Origin: Bacteroidia bacterium
GTDB lineage: Bacteria > Bacteroidota > Ignavibacteria > SZUA-365
NCBI GenBank assembly: GCA_027493955.1
Contig: JAOSJT010000001.1
Span: 2,033,131-2,097,130, forward strand
DNA: 64,000 nt
Direction of reading: 5' to 3'
Part shown: positions 55,184 through 63,958 of the stretch, in pieces
Layout: each line of letters starts with the position of its first letter
Position numbering within the stretch: position 1 is the first letter of the stretch
Notes under the pieces: generated by a model
The model's database searches: none
The model's input: only the letters and a program-made list of their open reading frames with translations
What the model was told of the DNA's origin: nothing
Program-made: the position numbers and the translations under genes

Positions 55184-55869
55184 GCCCCGTCAAACATGTG
55201 TATGTCTACCGCGCGTTCGAACGCTTCTGGCACTGGAGCCAGGCCTTGCTCATAATGTTTCTCGCGGTCACCGGTTTCGAAATCCACGGCTCCATCAGCT
55301 TTTTCGGTTTCGAAAACGCGGTCACGTATCACAATATCGCCGCGTATGCGTTGATCATCCTTATCATTTTTGCGATCTTCTGGCACTTGAGTACCGGCGA
55401 GTGGCGTCAGTATCTGCCGACACTGACGCATCTTCGTGCGTATCTCAACTACTACTTGTTCGGAATTTTCCGCGATGCACCTCATCCTACGAAAAAGACG
55501 GTGTTGAGTAAGCTCAATCCCCTGCAGAAACTGGTGTATTTCGGCCTCAAGACCATCATTCTCCCGGGCATGTTGTTGACGGGATTGCTCTACATCCTCT
55601 ACCGTTATCCACAGCAGCACGGGGTGGAAGCGCTTAACGTCGAATCGCTCCGCACCATCGCCATTCTGCACACAGCCGGGGCGTTTCTGCTGATCGCTTT
55701 TCTGATAGCACATCTGTATCTGATCACGACCGGAGACACGGTAACGAGCAATCTCAAAGCCATGCTCACCGGGTTCGAAGACGTGCACGAGAAAGACGAC
55801 GACGATACAAAAGAAGTCATTCAATCACAGGAAACGATACAGCAACCCGCTACGGAGACGGCACCATGA
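55180..55869 (+). CDS. Cytochrome b561-type (thiosulfate/formate-dehydrogenase gamma-like) membrane subunit
   Basis: The 229-aa protein has four membrane helices with histidines placed for heme b: H18 in FWHWSQALL, and others in YHNIAAYAL, FWHLSTGEW and LHTAGAFLL/IAHLYL. It opens YRAFERFWHWSQ, the cytochrome_B561 start. It would pass electrons between the quinol pool and the octaheme protein at the periplasmic face. GGAGG lies 7 bases before the ATG, and the gene overlaps both neighbours by ATGA. The acidic C-terminal tail (DDDDTKEV) is cytoplasmic. Confidence 0.87.
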   Translation: MSPVKHVYVYRAFERFWHWSQALLIMFLAVTGFEIHGSISFFGFENAVTYHNIAAYALIILIIFAIFWHLSTGEWRQYLPTLTHLRAYLNYYLFGIFRDAPHPTKKTVLSKLNPLQKLVYFGLKTIILPGMLLTGLLYILYRYPQQHGVEALNVESLRTIAILHTAGAFLLIAFLIAHLYLITTGDTVTSNLKAMLTGFEDVHEKDDDDTKEVIQSQETIQQPATETAP

Positions 55870-56381
55870 CACCCAAACCCTACATGAATCCCTATCTCGC
55901 GGGCGTGCTGCTGGGCCTGCTGTTGACCGCGACGGTGTACATCACGGGCCGCGGATTGGGCGCCAGCGGTGCGATGAAAAGCGCGGCTGTGGCCACTGTG
56001 GAAACCGTCGCACCGTCTCACGCGTCCGGCACCCCCTACTATCGGGAGTATCAGGAAGAGCATCCCGAGGGCGCGCTGAAAAACTGGCTGGTGTTCGAAG
56101 TCATCGGTGTCGTTATCGGTGCCTTTCTCTCCGGCTTGCTCTCCAACCGTCTGTCCTTTAAGCTCGAACACGGCCCGCGCACGACACGAAACATACGCAT
56201 CGCCGGGGCTATTTTTGGCGGCGCGCTGTTCGGCTTCGGCGCACAGCTTGGTCGCGGCTGCACCAGCGGCGCAGCGCTCAGCGGTATGGGTGTGCTTTCG
56301 ACGGGGGGCATCATCACGATGATGGCGATATTCGGCGGCGCGTACGCGTTCGCGTATTTTTTCAGAAAACTCTGGGTGTAA
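55866..56381 (+). CDS. YeeE/YedE-family half transporter, copy 1
   Basis: The 171-aa protein has a signal-like first helix, then a YeeE half with GFGAQLGRGCTSGAALSGMG (C132). This glycine-cysteine motif lines the pore of YeeE/TsuA thiosulfate transporters. At this length it is about half of a full transporter, so it probably pairs with the next gene's product, as in PmpA/PmpB. A segment of about 50 polar residues lies between the first helix and the core. It overlaps the cytochrome b gene by ATGA and precedes copy 2 by 13 bases. Confidence 0.83.
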   Translation: MTPKPYMNPYLAGVLLGLLLTATVYITGRGLGASGAMKSAAVATVETVAPSHASGTPYYREYQEEHPEGALKNWLVFEVIGVVIGAFLSGLLSNRLSFKLEHGPRTTRNIRIAGAIFGGALFGFGAQLGRGCTSGAALSGMGVLSTGGIITMMAIFGGAYAFAYFFRKLWV

Positions 56382-56394
56382 GGAGCATACAGTA

Positions 56395-57585
56395 ATGGGA
56401 CCTCTTGTACCTGATATCATCGGACAGAACCTGAATTACGTCGTCGCGTTGTTCATCGGCGTGGGCTTCGGCTGGATACTCGAGCAGGCCGGCTTTTCGA
56501 CATCGAAAAAACTCGTCGGACTGTTTTACGGCTATGATTTTACCGTGCTGCGCGTGTTCTTCACCGCAGGAGTAACCGCGATGTTCGGCATTATCATCCT
56601 TCAGCATTTCGGCATGCTGGATATCAATCTCGTCTATATCAATCCCACCTTTCTCTGGTCGGCCATTGTCGGCGGCGTAATCATGGGACTGGGCTTCGTG
56701 GTCGGGGGCTTCTGTCCCGGGACCAGCGTCTGCGCCGCGGCCATCGGTAAAAAAGACGCCATGCTCTTTGTCCTCGGTTCGCTGCTCGGCGTGCTTGTGT
56801 TCGCCGAGGGGTATCCGCTCTTCGAGGATTTGTACAAAGCCGGCCATTGGGGCAGTCCGCACATTTTCGAGACCATGGGGCTACCGAAATCCGTGTTCGT
56901 GTTTCTCTTGACGGCGGTGGCGCTCATCGCCTTCTGGGCGGTAACCCTCGTGGAAGCGCGTACGAATCGCGAGACGCCGAAACCCTGGTTGCTGACCCGC
57001 GTCGGTGTGACTGTGGCGGTGGTCGGTATCGTGATCGCCGTGTCGGGCTACTTTTTCCCGACGCAGAAGGAACATTATCTGTACGCCACGCATCATCAGC
57101 AGGGAGGCGGCGCCGCTGCGGTATCGGGGATGAGCGTCGATGAGTTCGCGTTTCGTCTGCTCGACAAGGACAGGCGTTTGCGCGTAGTGGATTTCCGCGA
57201 TGCTGCGGCCGCGAAATCCATGCCCTTGCCGAATGCCGTTCCGTTCACACTGGAAAATCTCTTCGAGAAGGAGCCGCGTCGTCTGCTCGCGCAGCGGGGA
57301 ACGATCAACGTGTTCATCGCCCCTGATGAGAACACCGAACGCCGCCTCGCCACCGTGGCGGGAGAGCTCGGTTATAAGAACATCCGTGTGCTTGAGGGTG
57401 GGTTAAAAGCCTTCGAGGCCGCCATCCTCAACTTCGATACCACGCTCGTGCCTGCGACGCGGCAGGATGTGGATACATATCGTTTCCGTGCACGTGCCCG
57501 CCGCGATCTGCCCGCCGTTATCGCCGCCAGTGCCAACACCGCCCCGGTCGTGAAAACGATCAAGCGGGCTGTAGGAGGGTGTTGA
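56395..57585 (+). CDS. YeeE/YedE-family half transporter fused to a cysteine-less rhodanese domain
   Basis: The 396-aa protein has a YeeE half with GFVVGGFCPGTSVCAAAIG (C107, C113) in about residues 1-215. From about residue 247 to 345 there is a rhodanese-like fold (MSVDEFAFRLLDKDRRLRVV, YKNIRVLEGGLKAFE). At the active loop, where C-x-x-G-x-R is expected, it reads FIAPDENTERR and has no cysteine, so sulfur transfer by the usual route is impossible. A lone Cys is the last residue. A Shine-Dalgarno AGGAG lies 9 bases upstream of the ATG. It is the last gene of the octaheme operon and probably contributes the second half of a sulfur-anion importer. Confidence 0.83.
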   Translation: MGPLVPDIIGQNLNYVVALFIGVGFGWILEQAGFSTSKKLVGLFYGYDFTVLRVFFTAGVTAMFGIIILQHFGMLDINLVYINPTFLWSAIVGGVIMGLGFVVGGFCPGTSVCAAAIGKKDAMLFVLGSLLGVLVFAEGYPLFEDLYKAGHWGSPHIFETMGLPKSVFVFLLTAVALIAFWAVTLVEARTNRETPKPWLLTRVGVTVAVVGIVIAVSGYFFPTQKEHYLYATHHQQGGGAAAVSGMSVDEFAFRLLDKDRRLRVVDFRDAAAAKSMPLPNAVPFTLENLFEKEPRRLLAQRGTINVFIAPDENTERRLATVAGELGYKNIRVLEGGLKAFEAAILNFDTTLVPATRQDVDTYRFRARARRDLPAVIAASANTAPVVKTIKRAVGGC

Positions 57586-57633
57586 ACGAGGTATTCGCAG
57601 CGATGCCGCAGCAGAACAGAATCAGAAGAATCG

Positions 57634-57662
57634 CAAGGGGGTAGCATGGAGTTGCCCCCTTG
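57634..57662. terminator. Hairpin after the octaheme operon, possible terminator
   Basis: A perfect 8-bp stem CAAGGGGG/CCCCCTTG with a 13-base loop lies 49 bases beyond the operon's stop codon. It has no T-run, so termination is uncertain. Confidence 0.4.
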
Positions 57663-57777
57663 TCCATGATGCCGGAACCGTTGCTCATGATCGGGCCGGG
57701 CGTGCGTGTGTGACCGGCTAACGACGTCCGCTGCCATTTCATCGCATGACTGCTCCCCACCGGTCTCGCCGACTACG

Positions 57778-58125
57778 CTAGCGCAAGATCTTCTCCATCG
57801 CCTTTCCCTTTGCGAGTTCGTCTATCAACTTGTCCAGATAACGGATATTCCGCATCAGCGGATCCTCGACGTCCTCCACGCGTACTCCGCATACGACACC
57901 CTTGATCAATGCCGCATGCGGATTCATGGCCGGGGCCTCGGCAAAGAAGGCTTCGAAATCCTTCCCTTCTTCGATTTGCCGCTGCAGACCCGCCTGGTCG
58001 TAGCCGGTGAGCCAACAGATGATGCCGTCCACCTCCTCCTTCGTACGGCCTTTCTTTTCCGCCTTCTGAACATACAGCGGATAGACCTTTGCAAAAGGCA
58101 TGGCAAAAATGTGATGTGTGGTCAT
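57778..58125 (-). CDS. DUF2200 family protein
   Basis: The 115-aa protein matches the whole DUF2200 family: [57 protein letters not shown] and the invariant end [17 protein letters not shown]. Length is typical. Function is unknown; the family is cytosolic and mostly found as a stand-alone gene. The ATG at 58125 matches the family N-terminus. It lies on the opposite strand to the octaheme operon and is not part of it. Confidence 0.9.
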   Translation of the reverse strand: MTTHHIFAMPFAKVYPLYVQKAEKKGRTKEEVDGIICWLTGYDQAGLQRQIEEGKDFEAFFAEAPAMNPHAALIKGVVCGVRVEDVEDPLMRNIRYLDKLIDELAKGKAMEKILR

Positions 58126-58258
58126 GGTACAGCCTTTTCTGCTGTTGCGATATATAGGGAAAAACGGTGCGCGTTCACGCGCGACGACGCGCCGGCGATG
58201 ACGCAAGGTGCCGATCCACGAGGCGGCACCGACGAGCGGTGTTCAGGTGATCGGCGTA

Positions 58259-59044
58259 TCAGTCGCCGGTGTCGATTTCGCCGATCATGAATGTTACGGC
58301 GGAGCCGAGCAGCAGCACCCGGTCGCCCGACAAAGTGCAGGTCACCGTACCCCCTCGTCTGGATAGTTGTCGTGCCGTCAGTGTGGTTTTCCCGAGACGG
58401 GCGGCCCAGTATGGTGTGAGTTCGCAATGCGCCGATCCTGTGACGGGATCTTCCGCGATACCAAGCTTGGGCGCGAAGAAACGGCTGACGAAATCGTCCT
58501 CCAGACCGGGGGCGGTGACGCAAACCCCGCGCAGCCCCAACGCGCCGAGCTGTGTCATATCGGGCGAGAGCGAGATGATGTGCTCCTCGCTTTCGAATAC
58601 GGCGATGTAGTCGTCGGCCGCCAGCACTTCCACCACCTCCCGGCCGAGACCCTCCGACAGCGCTGCGGGTGGCGGACATGGCACGGGAGGACGGGACGGA
58701 AAGTCCATGGCCAGCAAGCCGTCTGTCCTTTCCACAACGAGCGTTCCGCTGCGCGTTGCAAACACGATGTTCTGCGCATCATAGCCCAGATGTTCGAACA
58801 GCACATGAGCTGCGGCCAGCGTGGCGTGGCCGCAGAGATCGACCTCCGCAACCGGTGTAAACCATCGGAGATGAAACCCGTTTTCAGCAGGGACAAAAAA
58901 CGCTGTCTCGGAGAGATTATTTTCTCCCGCTATTGACTGGAGGATGCTGTCGTCCGGCCACGATTCCAGCGGAACGACCGCCGCCGGATTGCCTTCGAAA
59001 ACACGACGTGCGAAGGCGTCCACCTGATATTGCCTGAGTTTCAT
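58259..59044 (-). CDS. PhzF-family isomerase/epimerase-like protein
   Basis: The 261-aa protein has the PhzF opening (YQVDAFARRVFEGNPAAVV), the catalytic E46 in NLSETAFF, and the DLCGHATLAAAHVL motif. The second half mirrors the first, including DPVTGSAHCELTPYWA. The family shares the diaminopimelate-epimerase fold and includes isomerases of varied substrates; PhzF itself acts in phenazine synthesis, but no phz genes are here. The true substrate is unknown. The ATG at 59044 fits the family start. Confidence 0.88.
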   Translation of the reverse strand: MKLRQYQVDAFARRVFEGNPAAVVPLESWPDDSILQSIAGENNLSETAFFVPAENGFHLRWFTPVAEVDLCGHATLAAAHVLFEHLGYDAQNIVFATRSGTLVVERTDGLLAMDFPSRPPVPCPPPAALSEGLGREVVEVLAADDYIAVFESEEHIISLSPDMTQLGALGLRGVCVTAPGLEDDFVSRFFAPKLGIAEDPVTGSAHCELTPYWAARLGKTTLTARQLSRRGGTVTCTLSGDRVLLLGSAVTFMIGEIDTGD

Positions 59045-59206
59045 TGCCGATTTCCTCCTGCGCTGAGTAAGTACCGGAAACACGTATCATGGGAATTCTG
59101 TCCCCGATGGAAGTGCGTAAAGTACGATATCACGCTGTGAAATCAAGCACAAGGGCGTTGCGGGAAGAAATCGAGCGACGCAGGGCTTCCTTCCCGGGAG
59201 TGAACA

Positions 59207-59806
59207 TCAAACCCCTCCCACCGTCACTTCCAGATCGCGCAGCAGGCCGTCGGCGAGGTCGTATATCCAGCCGTGGACGGCGAGCGCCGCTCCCCTGTTC
59301 CACGCGCTTTGTACGACATCCGATTCGGCGACATTGCGCACCTGAGCCATCACGTTCAGTTCGCAGAGACGCTTCCAGCGCGCGTCGAAGTCCGGCAAAG
59401 CCTCGAGTTCTCCCGTATGCTCTGTCGCCACCGTGTGCAGGTGTTGTAACCAGAGTCCCGCCACGCCGCCGTGCTCGCCGTTCAGAAAAGCGCGTATACC
59501 ACCGCAGCCGTAATGACCGCAGACAATGATGTGCTTCACTTCGAGCGCGTTTACGGCATAGTCAATCACCGCCATGGCGTTCACATCGGACAACGGCACA
59601 ATATTCGCGACGTTGCGATGCACGAACAGCTCGCCCGGTGCGCGTCCCACTATGGCATTCGCCGGCACGCGGCTGTCCGAGCACCCGATCCAGAGCAGAT
59701 CGGGACTGTGGATATTGCAGAGCTTGAGGAAAAAATCCGGATCGCTTTCGAGCTGTTGCGCCGCCCATGCCTTATTGCTGACGAAGAGTTCGGGAAGAAA
59801 TTTCAT
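59207..59806 (-). CDS. can: Beta-class carbonic anhydrase
   Basis: The 199-aa enzyme hydrates CO2 to bicarbonate. Zinc ligands C42, H98 and C101 and the D44-R46 dyad appear at the same positions as in E. coli Can (GCSDSRVPAN and IVCGHYGCGG). ELFVHRNVANIV is another family signature. It is monocistronic. No bicarbonate transporter or carboxysome gene is nearby, so a general metabolic or pH role is likely. Confidence 0.95.
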   Translation of the reverse strand: MKFLPELFVSNKAWAAQQLESDPDFFLKLCNIHSPDLLWIGCSDSRVPANAIVGRAPGELFVHRNVANIVPLSDVNAMAVIDYAVNALEVKHIIVCGHYGCGGIRAFLNGEHGGVAGLWLQHLHTVATEHTGELEALPDFDARWKRLCELNVMAQVRNVAESDVVQSAWNRGAALAVHGWIYDLADGLLRDLEVTVGGV

Positions 59807-60005
59807 GGCATAGCCTTGTGCGATTTATTCTGAAAGCGTGAGATTCCGACAGAAGACACGGCATGAGAACAGTCCCGCCTGCGGCACCGATCAAAGAACG
59901 GCCCGCTGTCTGCGACCGACCGTGCCACCTGTTTATTGGCAGCGACATGCCGGTATTTCGCTGTCTGTTGTCCCCGTGGCCTCGCTCCGTCGCTTTGCGG
60001 TAATG

Positions 60006-60034
60006 AAAAAAGCGGATGCATGCATCCGCTTTTT
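60006..60034 (-). terminator. Rho-independent terminator of rpsD
   Basis: A 7-bp core stem AGCGGAT/ATCCGCT with a GCATGC loop, extended by A/T pairs, and an A run (60006-60010) that becomes T on the minus strand, starts about 20 bases past the rpsD stop. Confidence 0.9.
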
Positions 60035-60052
60035 CGAAAATCCTGGGAGCGG

Positions 60053-60658
60053 TTAGCGCGAGTAATACTCGATCACCAGCGGGAATTCGCAGATCACCGG
60101 GATGTGCTCGCGCTCGGGCGAAGCGGTGACGGTGATGGAAAGCTCGGGTTTGTTGATGGCGAGATACTCGGGCGGACGGGAAATCTTCACCGCCTCGTTG
60201 AACATCGGGATCTTGCGGCTTTTCTGACGTACCGTGATCACATCATTGACGCGCACCTGATACGAGGGGATGTCCACGCGATGGCCGTTCACTTCGATAT
60301 GGCCGTGAGCGACGTACTGTCGGGCCGCGAAAATGGTGCGGGCGAGTCCGCCGCGGTACACGACGGCGTCAAGACGGCTCTCAAGAAAACGCGCGAGGTT
60401 GTCGGCGGTGTTGCCGGTCTTGCGGGTCGCCTTTTCGTAGTAGGTCGACATCTGCTTTTCGCTGATGTTGTATTGCCAGCGCAGACGCTGCTTCTCGATA
60501 AGCTGGCGTTTGTAGTCCGACACTTTCGCACGGCGGTTGCGGGACAAACCATGCGCACCGGGAGGATGCGGTTTGCGCTCCATCACCTTTGCCGCCTTGG
60601 GCGAAACGGGGACGCCGAGCTGGCGTGAGATCTTGACCTTGGGACCGTTGTACTTCAT
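60053..60658 (-). CDS. rpsD: 30S ribosomal protein S4
   Basis: The 201-aa protein has the S4 N-terminal region and the S4 RNA-binding domain at about residues 90-155 ([40 protein letters not shown]). It has no zinc-binding cysteines, so it is the C-minus form. The ATG at 60658 is chosen because the family start is [12 protein letters not shown] and because GGAG lies upstream; the longer frame upstream is not S4-like. It is alone here, away from the S13-S11-S4-rpoA cluster. Confidence 0.97.
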   Translation of the reverse strand: MKYNGPKVKISRQLGVPVSPKAAKVMERKPHPPGAHGLSRNRRAKVSDYKRQLIEKQRLRWQYNISEKQMSTYYEKATRKTGNTADNLARFLESRLDAVVYRGGLARTIFAARQYVAHGHIEVNGHRVDIPSYQVRVNDVITVRQKSRKIPMFNEAVKISRPPEYLAINKPELSITVTASPEREHIPVICEFPLVIEYYSR

Positions 60659-61128
60659 TCGTGCTGCTCCGTAGAACCTGTATTGCTGTTTCTCTGTCTG
60701 TTCGTTTTGCCGCGTCGCCGACATGAAAAAAGCAAAAAAATGCTTCCATTCAGCGCATTCGTAAATATAATGCCGCTGGAGATAAAAACAAACAATCTTC
60801 TCGGTGTGGGAGGCCGTCGCCGAAAACATCGCGGTTTCGGGAAGATGTTAATATCCCCCTCGGCGCCTTTGCGTCTCCTGAGCGTAGTCGAAGGGGCGCT
60901 TCTGCGTTCATTCCCCTCTTCTGCGTCGCCGACATCTGTGGGGTACATGTGCGTGGGGAGCGTGAGTGCGGTGCGGTGATCGTTTGCCCTGTGTATGATG
61001 TATTTTTGAGGCAACAGGGTGGGGAAGTACCGGCCTGTCTAGTAGCACGGTCCGGGCAGGTGCTCTGGTTTGGCGAAAACAACTTTCGAGGTTGATCAGG
61101 CGGTTTTCCCTCGCCACGTCAGGTACAC
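60659..61128. other. Gene-free interval with a short palindromic word
   Basis: About 470 bases hold no credible gene. At 60877-60897 lies CTGAGCGTAGTCGAAGG, a short repeat-type string often scattered in bacterial intergenic DNA. The rpsD promoter should be near 60700-60780, where the DNA is AT-rich. Confidence 0.4.
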
Positions 61129-61162
61129 AAAGAGGGCGGAGTTTTCGGACTCCACCCTCTTT
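61129..61162 (-). terminator. Probable terminator of ccmF
   Basis: A 14-bp stem (AAAGAGGGCGGAGT with ACTCCACCCTCTTT, one C-A mismatch) and a six-base loop lies about 50 bases downstream of the ccmF stop. The T-run on the minus strand is short (TTTG), so strength is uncertain. Confidence 0.7.
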
Positions 61163-61213
61163 ATCGTCGCATTTGCGATGCTTCAGCGGTACGGGCTCGC
61201 TACGCTCTCCGCG

Positions 61214-63907
61214 CTACGCTCTCTCCTCCACGTTCTCCGCCTCCTTTTCCCCGGATGCGGGAGCCACTTCCGTGGCCTGCATGGCGTCGCGTCGGGCGTC
61301 GTCGGGAAGCTCGTACGCGCGGAGACGACGTGCCTCGCCGGCGCGCCGTGCGCGGGCGACGAGGAAGCCGATGGTCATGAGAATAATGCCGAGCCAGACA
61401 GCGCCGATAAAGGGTTTGACCGAGGCCTCCACGACGAGCGTCTCGCGCACCTGCGACGCGTCAACCGGGATGGTCGGATTTTTCAGGCGCACCTCGATCT
61501 GCGACAGCGCGAGATCCTCCTGATTTGGCGTCATACCCAGCACCTCGATCTGCATGTCGCCTTTCGCGACTTTTGCGGGCTCGGCAACAACACCGTCGGG
61601 ACCTGTGATACGCGTGGCGATGAGCTCTTCCGCCGGTTCGCCGTATTTCTCGACCTTGAACACGCCGCCGATGCGAAAACTCTGCGCTTCGCGCGAATTA
61701 TTCATGTCGAAATCCGTGAAGGTCACCGTGTACCCGCCGAAGCTGGCGGATTGCCCTTTGATGAAGATTTGTTTGCTACCGCCTTCGGGATCGCCCTCGT
61801 ACAAGGCCATGGGCTCGATATACATGTCGCTCGCGAAGAAACGCGCGATGCCGGGGTTGCGCATGACCTGTTCCTGTCCGCCGTAGTTGGACACGAACAT
61901 GATGGTCTTCACCGTCTCGATTTCGTTGCCCTTCAGGTCGGCCAGCTTGACCTTGAAGTAATACCGCTCTCCGTTCCAGAAAGTCTCGTAGCCGTCGTAT
62001 GTGAAGGTATACCCGAGATGCTGCACGGGGATGCCCTGCTTGAGCTCCATCGATTTCGATGTGCTGTAAAAGCCGGATCCTATGACGCCGAGCAGCATCA
62101 TCGCCACGCCTATATGCGCAATGTAGGCACCCGAGAACTTGGGATTGCCCTTCACAATGCGGTATCCGACGGACACATTCGAGGCAAAGGAGAATGACGC
62201 CGACAAGGTCAGAGCTATCATACCCGGATCGTGCACACCGAAAACAATGAGCACGACGGTAAACACGACGGCAATACCCAGCGGCACCCACAGTTTTTTC
62301 AGTATGCTTCCGGTGGGAGTGCTCTTCCACATCAGCAAGAGAGCCGTACCCGTCATGAACGTCATCACGATGGCGAGAGGCAGACCCATGGCGTCATAGA
62401 ACACCGGATCCACCGTATTGCCAAGGCGATAGTCACCGCCGGTGATATTGTTGAGCACCCCGAGCACGCTATTGAAGGCGTCAATCATGAACTGCGGAAT
62501 GATGGGCATGGACGTACCCACCAGCACGATAAAGGTCAGCACACCGATAACCGCGGAGCCGAGACCGAGGAAGGTCTCGCGCGACATCATCGCGAAGCTC
62601 TGGAAATTCTTTTCGCTGTGCATGCGTCCGGTCAACGTATAGCCGATGAGGCCGATCTTCACCAGCAGCGCCGGCAGCCAGAGATAGCTCAGAAGATTGA
62701 GCAGATGCGCTATGCCCAGCAGCGGGTACAGTATGATGTAGAGTATCGGATTGCTTCCGGCGATCATTTCTTCAAACACGATGGTGACATCCCCGCTGAC
62801 CTGCGCGAACACCGGGATGCTCGGGCCGATGACGATGAGATAGGTCAGCGCCACAAGCTTCCAGCCGCTGTAACGCTCGAACAGCGACCTGCCCCATTTC
62901 GTGAAGCGGCCGAAGATCAGTGCGAGACCGACATCCACATAGGCGAACATGAACAGCACCAGCAGGGTGAAGCTGAAACGCCCCGGATCCACGAAGGAAT
63001 GCACCGAGGCATCACCCAATACGCCGCTGCGTGTCAGGAAGGTGGAGTACAGTACGGTGACGAAGGCTAAAATCGCGAGAAGGAAATTCGTCATCATCAG
63101 TCCCTTCGTGCGACGCTGCGTGATCATGGTATGCACCAGTGCCACGGAAACCAGCCAGGGAATGAGCGAGGCGTTTTCCACGGGATCCCAGCCCCACCAG
63201 CCGCCCCAGCCCAGGGTTTCGTATGCCCAGAATCCACCCAGCGCGATGCCGAGACCGAGCACCATCGCTCCGCCCACCACCCAGGGGAGAGAGCTGGTAA
63301 CCCAATCCTGATAGCGCTTGCGCATCAGCGCCGCGACGGCCAATGCGAAGGGCGGCGCCATGGCCGCGAAACCCATGAACAGGATCGGCGGATGAATCTG
63401 CATCCAGAAATTCTGCAGCAGCGGATTCAGGCCGCGTCCGTCGGCGGGGATGACATTGCCTTCGATGGGTGTGAACGGGTTCTTGACGATGAGCAGCATG
63501 AGCAAAAAGGAGAGAATGCTCGTGTACACGCCCATCACTTCGCGTTCGTTGTCATGCTTCTGCGTGTACAGCATCAGCACGATACCCACGATGGCAACCA
63601 TGAGCGTCCACAGCAGGAAGCTGCCCTCCTGCCCCGCATAAAACGTGGACATGAGCAGACCCAGCGGAAGCTCGCGCGAGCTGTAGGCCCAGATGTAATG
63701 AAACTGGAACTGATGCTTGACGATCAGAATCAGCAGGATGGCCGAGGCAATGAAGATGGTGCTGACCGAGATATGGAATCCTGCCCGGGCAAAACCGACA
63801 AGCCGCGGCTGCTTTATGCTTTTAAAGAATGCCGTCATACCGACCACGGACGCGATAAACCCGAGGATTATCGCGGCGTTGCCGACAGCGCCTAACACAT
63901 CGTACAT
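61214..63907 (-). CDS. ccmF: Cytochrome c heme lyase subunit CcmF
   Basis: The 897-aa polytopic protein attaches heme from CcmE to apocytochromes in system I maturation. The tryptophan-rich WWD signature is at about residues 227-247 (WAYETLGWGGWWGWDPVENA). Further conserved parts are GQEGSFLLWTL and the heme-binding IHPPILFMGF. The large C-terminal periplasmic domain (FKVKLADLKGNEIETVK...) and final helix are typical. It is longer than E. coli CcmF (about 650 aa), with the extra length at the C-terminal half. It can serve the eight-heme cytochrome encoded at 53.6 kb, but other ccm genes lie outside the window. Its upstream edge is within 93 bases of the window end. Confidence 0.95.
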   Translation of the reverse strand: MYDVLGAVGNAAIILGFIASVVGMTAFFKSIKQPRLVGFARAGFHISVSTIFIASAILLILIVKHQFQFHYIWAYSSRELPLGLLMSTFYAGQEGSFLLWTLMVAIVGIVLMLYTQKHDNEREVMGVYTSILSFLLMLLIVKNPFTPIEGNVIPADGRGLNPLLQNFWMQIHPPILFMGFAAMAPPFALAVAALMRKRYQDWVTSSLPWVVGGAMVLGLGIALGGFWAYETLGWGGWWGWDPVENASLIPWLVSVALVHTMITQRRTKGLMMTNFLLAILAFVTVLYSTFLTRSGVLGDASVHSFVDPGRFSFTLLVLFMFAYVDVGLALIFGRFTKWGRSLFERYSGWKLVALTYLIVIGPSIPVFAQVSGDVTIVFEEMIAGSNPILYIILYPLLGIAHLLNLLSYLWLPALLVKIGLIGYTLTGRMHSEKNFQSFAMMSRETFLGLGSAVIGVLTFIVLVGTSMPIIPQFMIDAFNSVLGVLNNITGGDYRLGNTVDPVFYDAMGLPLAIVMTFMTGTALLLMWKSTPTGSILKKLWVPLGIAVVFTVVLIVFGVHDPGMIALTLSASFSFASNVSVGYRIVKGNPKFSGAYIAHIGVAMMLLGVIGSGFYSTSKSMELKQGIPVQHLGYTFTYDGYETFWNGERYYFKVKLADLKGNEIETVKTIMFVSNYGGQEQVMRNPGIARFFASDMYIEPMALYEGDPEGGSKQIFIKGQSASFGGYTVTFTDFDMNNSREAQSFRIGGVFKVEKYGEPAEELIATRITGPDGVVAEPAKVAKGDMQIEVLGMTPNQEDLALSQIEVRLKNPTIPVDASQVRETLVVEASVKPFIGAVWLGIILMTIGFLVARARRAGEARRLRAYELPDDARRDAMQATEVAPASGEKEAENVEERA

Positions 63908-63924
63908 GGGGTGATCCTTTCTGC

Positions 63925-63958
63925 GCCGGCTAACCCGGCAAACCGGGCTGCAGCCGGC
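63925..63958. repeat. Nested inverted repeat upstream of ccmF
   Basis: An outer stem GCCGGCT/AGCCGGC encloses an inner stem CCCGG/CCGGG. It lies 18 bases upstream of the ccmF start codon. The role could be an operator, an mRNA leader structure or the end of an upstream gene. Confidence 0.5.

Noticed and set aside
57560-57685. 41-codon minus-strand frame with one hydrophobic helix (YPLAILLILFCCGIAAN)
   Set aside because: It overlaps the 3' end of the YeeE-rhodanese gene on the other strand and a strong hairpin, and has no ribosome binding site. It may be real but the support is too weak.
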